Assembly: GCA_001692895.1 (NCBI GenBank) | Contig: KV748288.1 | Coordinates: forward strand, 1-64,000 | DNA: 64,000 bases | Direction of reading: 5' to 3' | Source of the DNA: Cenococcum geophilum 1.58 | Taxonomy: Eukaryota; Ascomycota; Dothideomycetes; Gloniales; Gloniaceae | In this document: piece by piece, positions 62,716 to 64,000 of the stretch | Numbering within the stretch: the first letter of the stretch is position 1 | Layout: every line of letters begins with the position of its first letter | Position numbers and translations under genes: made by a program | Notes under the pieces: model-generated | The model's database searches: none | The model's input: the letters and a program-made list of their open reading frames with translations, nothing else | Told to the model about the DNA's origin: nothing

Positions 62716-63560
62716 CTTAGGAGCCCTTTAGCTTAAAGCATTACACATTTCGGCGTATAACTTTAATTAAAATATAAGGTAGTAAACGTATATAATTAAA
62801 AGGATAACAGCTTTTCCGTAGGAAAGCTCCCAATTAAGTATAAAGCTATTAGGGCTTATAGCTACGTAAATTAGTATCTATTATAGGTTTAAAGCTATTA
62901 TTAAACTTACTTAACAGTATAGAGTGGAAGGCGGTTAAAATAAATAAACTACTAATATATAGAGCTAGAAGGCCAGCCATAGTATCTACTACTATTATAT
63001 TAAAATGTTACTCCATCCGGTTAATACCTCTAAAGAAGAAACATATACTAAGGATAAGGAGTAAGTTTAAAAGTATACTGCCGATTAAGGAAGTTTTAAT
63101 AATGGTAATCTGGCCCTTAGTTAGGGCTAAGATAGAGACAATTAATTTAACAGCGTTTCTGCGCTAAATATTGAATAATATTAGGATAAACAAGAAGCGG
63201 AGAAATATACCTAAAAGTTGCGTTTAAAAGACTACCTGGTATATTACTAGCGCGGAGCGCAATCTCTTTAGTAGCGTAATTAATCATTACAGTAAGCGGG
63301 ATAATAGTAATAAAGTTAACAATAAATATAGCGATGCCGTTAATATAAAGATAATTAACTATAAAGCCAACGGGAACGGTAAGAAGAAGTAAGTTTATCT
63401 ATAAGCTAAACAAGACGGTATAAACCTAATCCTTAGCAGGTATCTTACACTTTAAAGCTGCTTTCTACCTTTCCTTAATTATTGGCTTAAGATATAAGGG
63501 GTTTTGCAGGCCTATACCGGCCTCTTTATTAGGTTATTTATTATTAGACCTCGCCCAAGC
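62716..63560 (-). pseudogene. CAX/VCX1-type Ca2+/H+ antiporter, N-terminal half
   Basis: On the minus strand this gives LLLLTVPVGFIVNYLYINGI near 63400-63340, then NFITIIPLTVMINYATKEIA and SLLNATF, then the first CAX alpha-domain near 63160-63027 (NAVKLIVSILALTKGQITII, KTSLIGSILLNLLLILSICF), matching the family's GNAVELIVSI-AL--G and SMLGSILSNLLLVLG. Further membrane segments follow toward element G. The combined halves, about 500 codons, fit a 400-500-residue family. The start codon and introns are unclear; damage is heavy with several frame changes and RIP-type stops. The split is explained by element G and its CTTAG duplication, so the two halves were one gene. Confidence 0.83.
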
Positions 63561-64000
63561 TGCTTAATAGGCTTTTAAGAATATTACTAGATCTAAATAC
63601 GCCGTTATAAGTACGGTTTTTAATTATTCCTAGAAAGAGCATAATAGAGAAGCGCGATTTTATAGTTTAGAGGGTACCCACGTATAGCAAAGACTAAGAA
63701 GTTAAATAGTACTTAGGCTAACACTAACGCCTTAAATCTACAATAGTGCGTTTAGCTTTTTTTTCTAGTTAATTTTATAAGTAAGGATTTAAGGCAAATT
63801 CCAAAATAGGTATTATAGAGGAGAGGAGGATTAACGTTAATAACTAGCTAGAATAGCTAGTAAAAAAAGGAGAAGATAGAGTGTTCTAATAGACGAATAA
63901 TAAGTAAAAAGTAAACCGACTATATATAGAAATAAGGACGCGGTAGAACGTATAAATAAGGGTATAAGTCTATATGCCTCTAAGTACTAGCTACTTAGCG
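63561..64000. other. Right-edge decayed sequence
   Basis: No clear domain is seen. It may include the CAX N-terminus and upstream region (read on the minus strand). The last 37 bases (63964-64000) resemble 25248-25284 in direct orientation (31 of 37 by my count), hinting that a repeat starts here and continues beyond the window. Confidence 0.4.

Overview
This window looks like a transposon-packed, AT-rich compartment of a filamentous ascomycete (Pezizomycotina) genome. It is dominated by TpA-rich DNA with few CpA/TpG steps, and differences between repeat copies are nearly all C:G to T:A transitions, the footprint of repeat-induced point mutation (RIP). I see no convincing intact gene, tRNA, rRNA or CRISPR. 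What remains are fossils, but many can be ordered precisely because target-site duplications (TSDs) survive.

Left part (1-19.9 kb): an unassigned decayed stretch (1-3659), then three Ty3/Gypsy LTR-retrotransposon remnants. Element A (3660-9491, + strand) sits against truncated element B (9492-13718, - strand). Element C (14654 to about 19930, + strand) carries a solo LTR of another family and stops inside its integrase region.

At about 19.93 kb that integrase region is interrupted by a less mutated, GC-richer segment leading into a decayed DUF3435 gene on the + strand (about 20.43-23.28 kb). DUF3435 is the tyrosine-recombinase family that includes the 'captains' of Starship giant transposons. 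A 17-bp minisatellite (23.67-24.05 kb) and two unrecognised coding-like stretches follow. The rest of element C's integrase was not found to the right, so the captain-like insertion may run past the window.

Middle part (27.75-55.46 kb): a 71-bp inverted-repeat pair (27754-27824 and 55386-55456) encloses one host-type gene on the - strand. It has an N-terminal Clr5 domain (start near 54732) and a long array of 126-bp, 42-codon TPR units. Three Gypsy elements have landed in this unit: F (45339-52252) and E (36535-44483) in the TPR array, and D (28039-36206, itself carrying a gag-only LTR element at 30235-32475) near the gene's end. Subtracting them leaves an ancestral unit of about 4.66 kb.

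Right part (55.98-63.6 kb): a second host-type gene, a CAX/VCX1-type Ca2+/H+ antiporter on the - strand, is split by chromovirus G (56661-62715, TSD CTTAG). Both host genes are RIP-damaged, implying that duplicated copies existed elsewhere. One reading is a dead Starship-like element carrying an NLR-like TPR gene and a transporter as cargo, later used as a landing pad for chromoviruses. The captain family and nested insertions are well supported; the single-element interpretation is inference.
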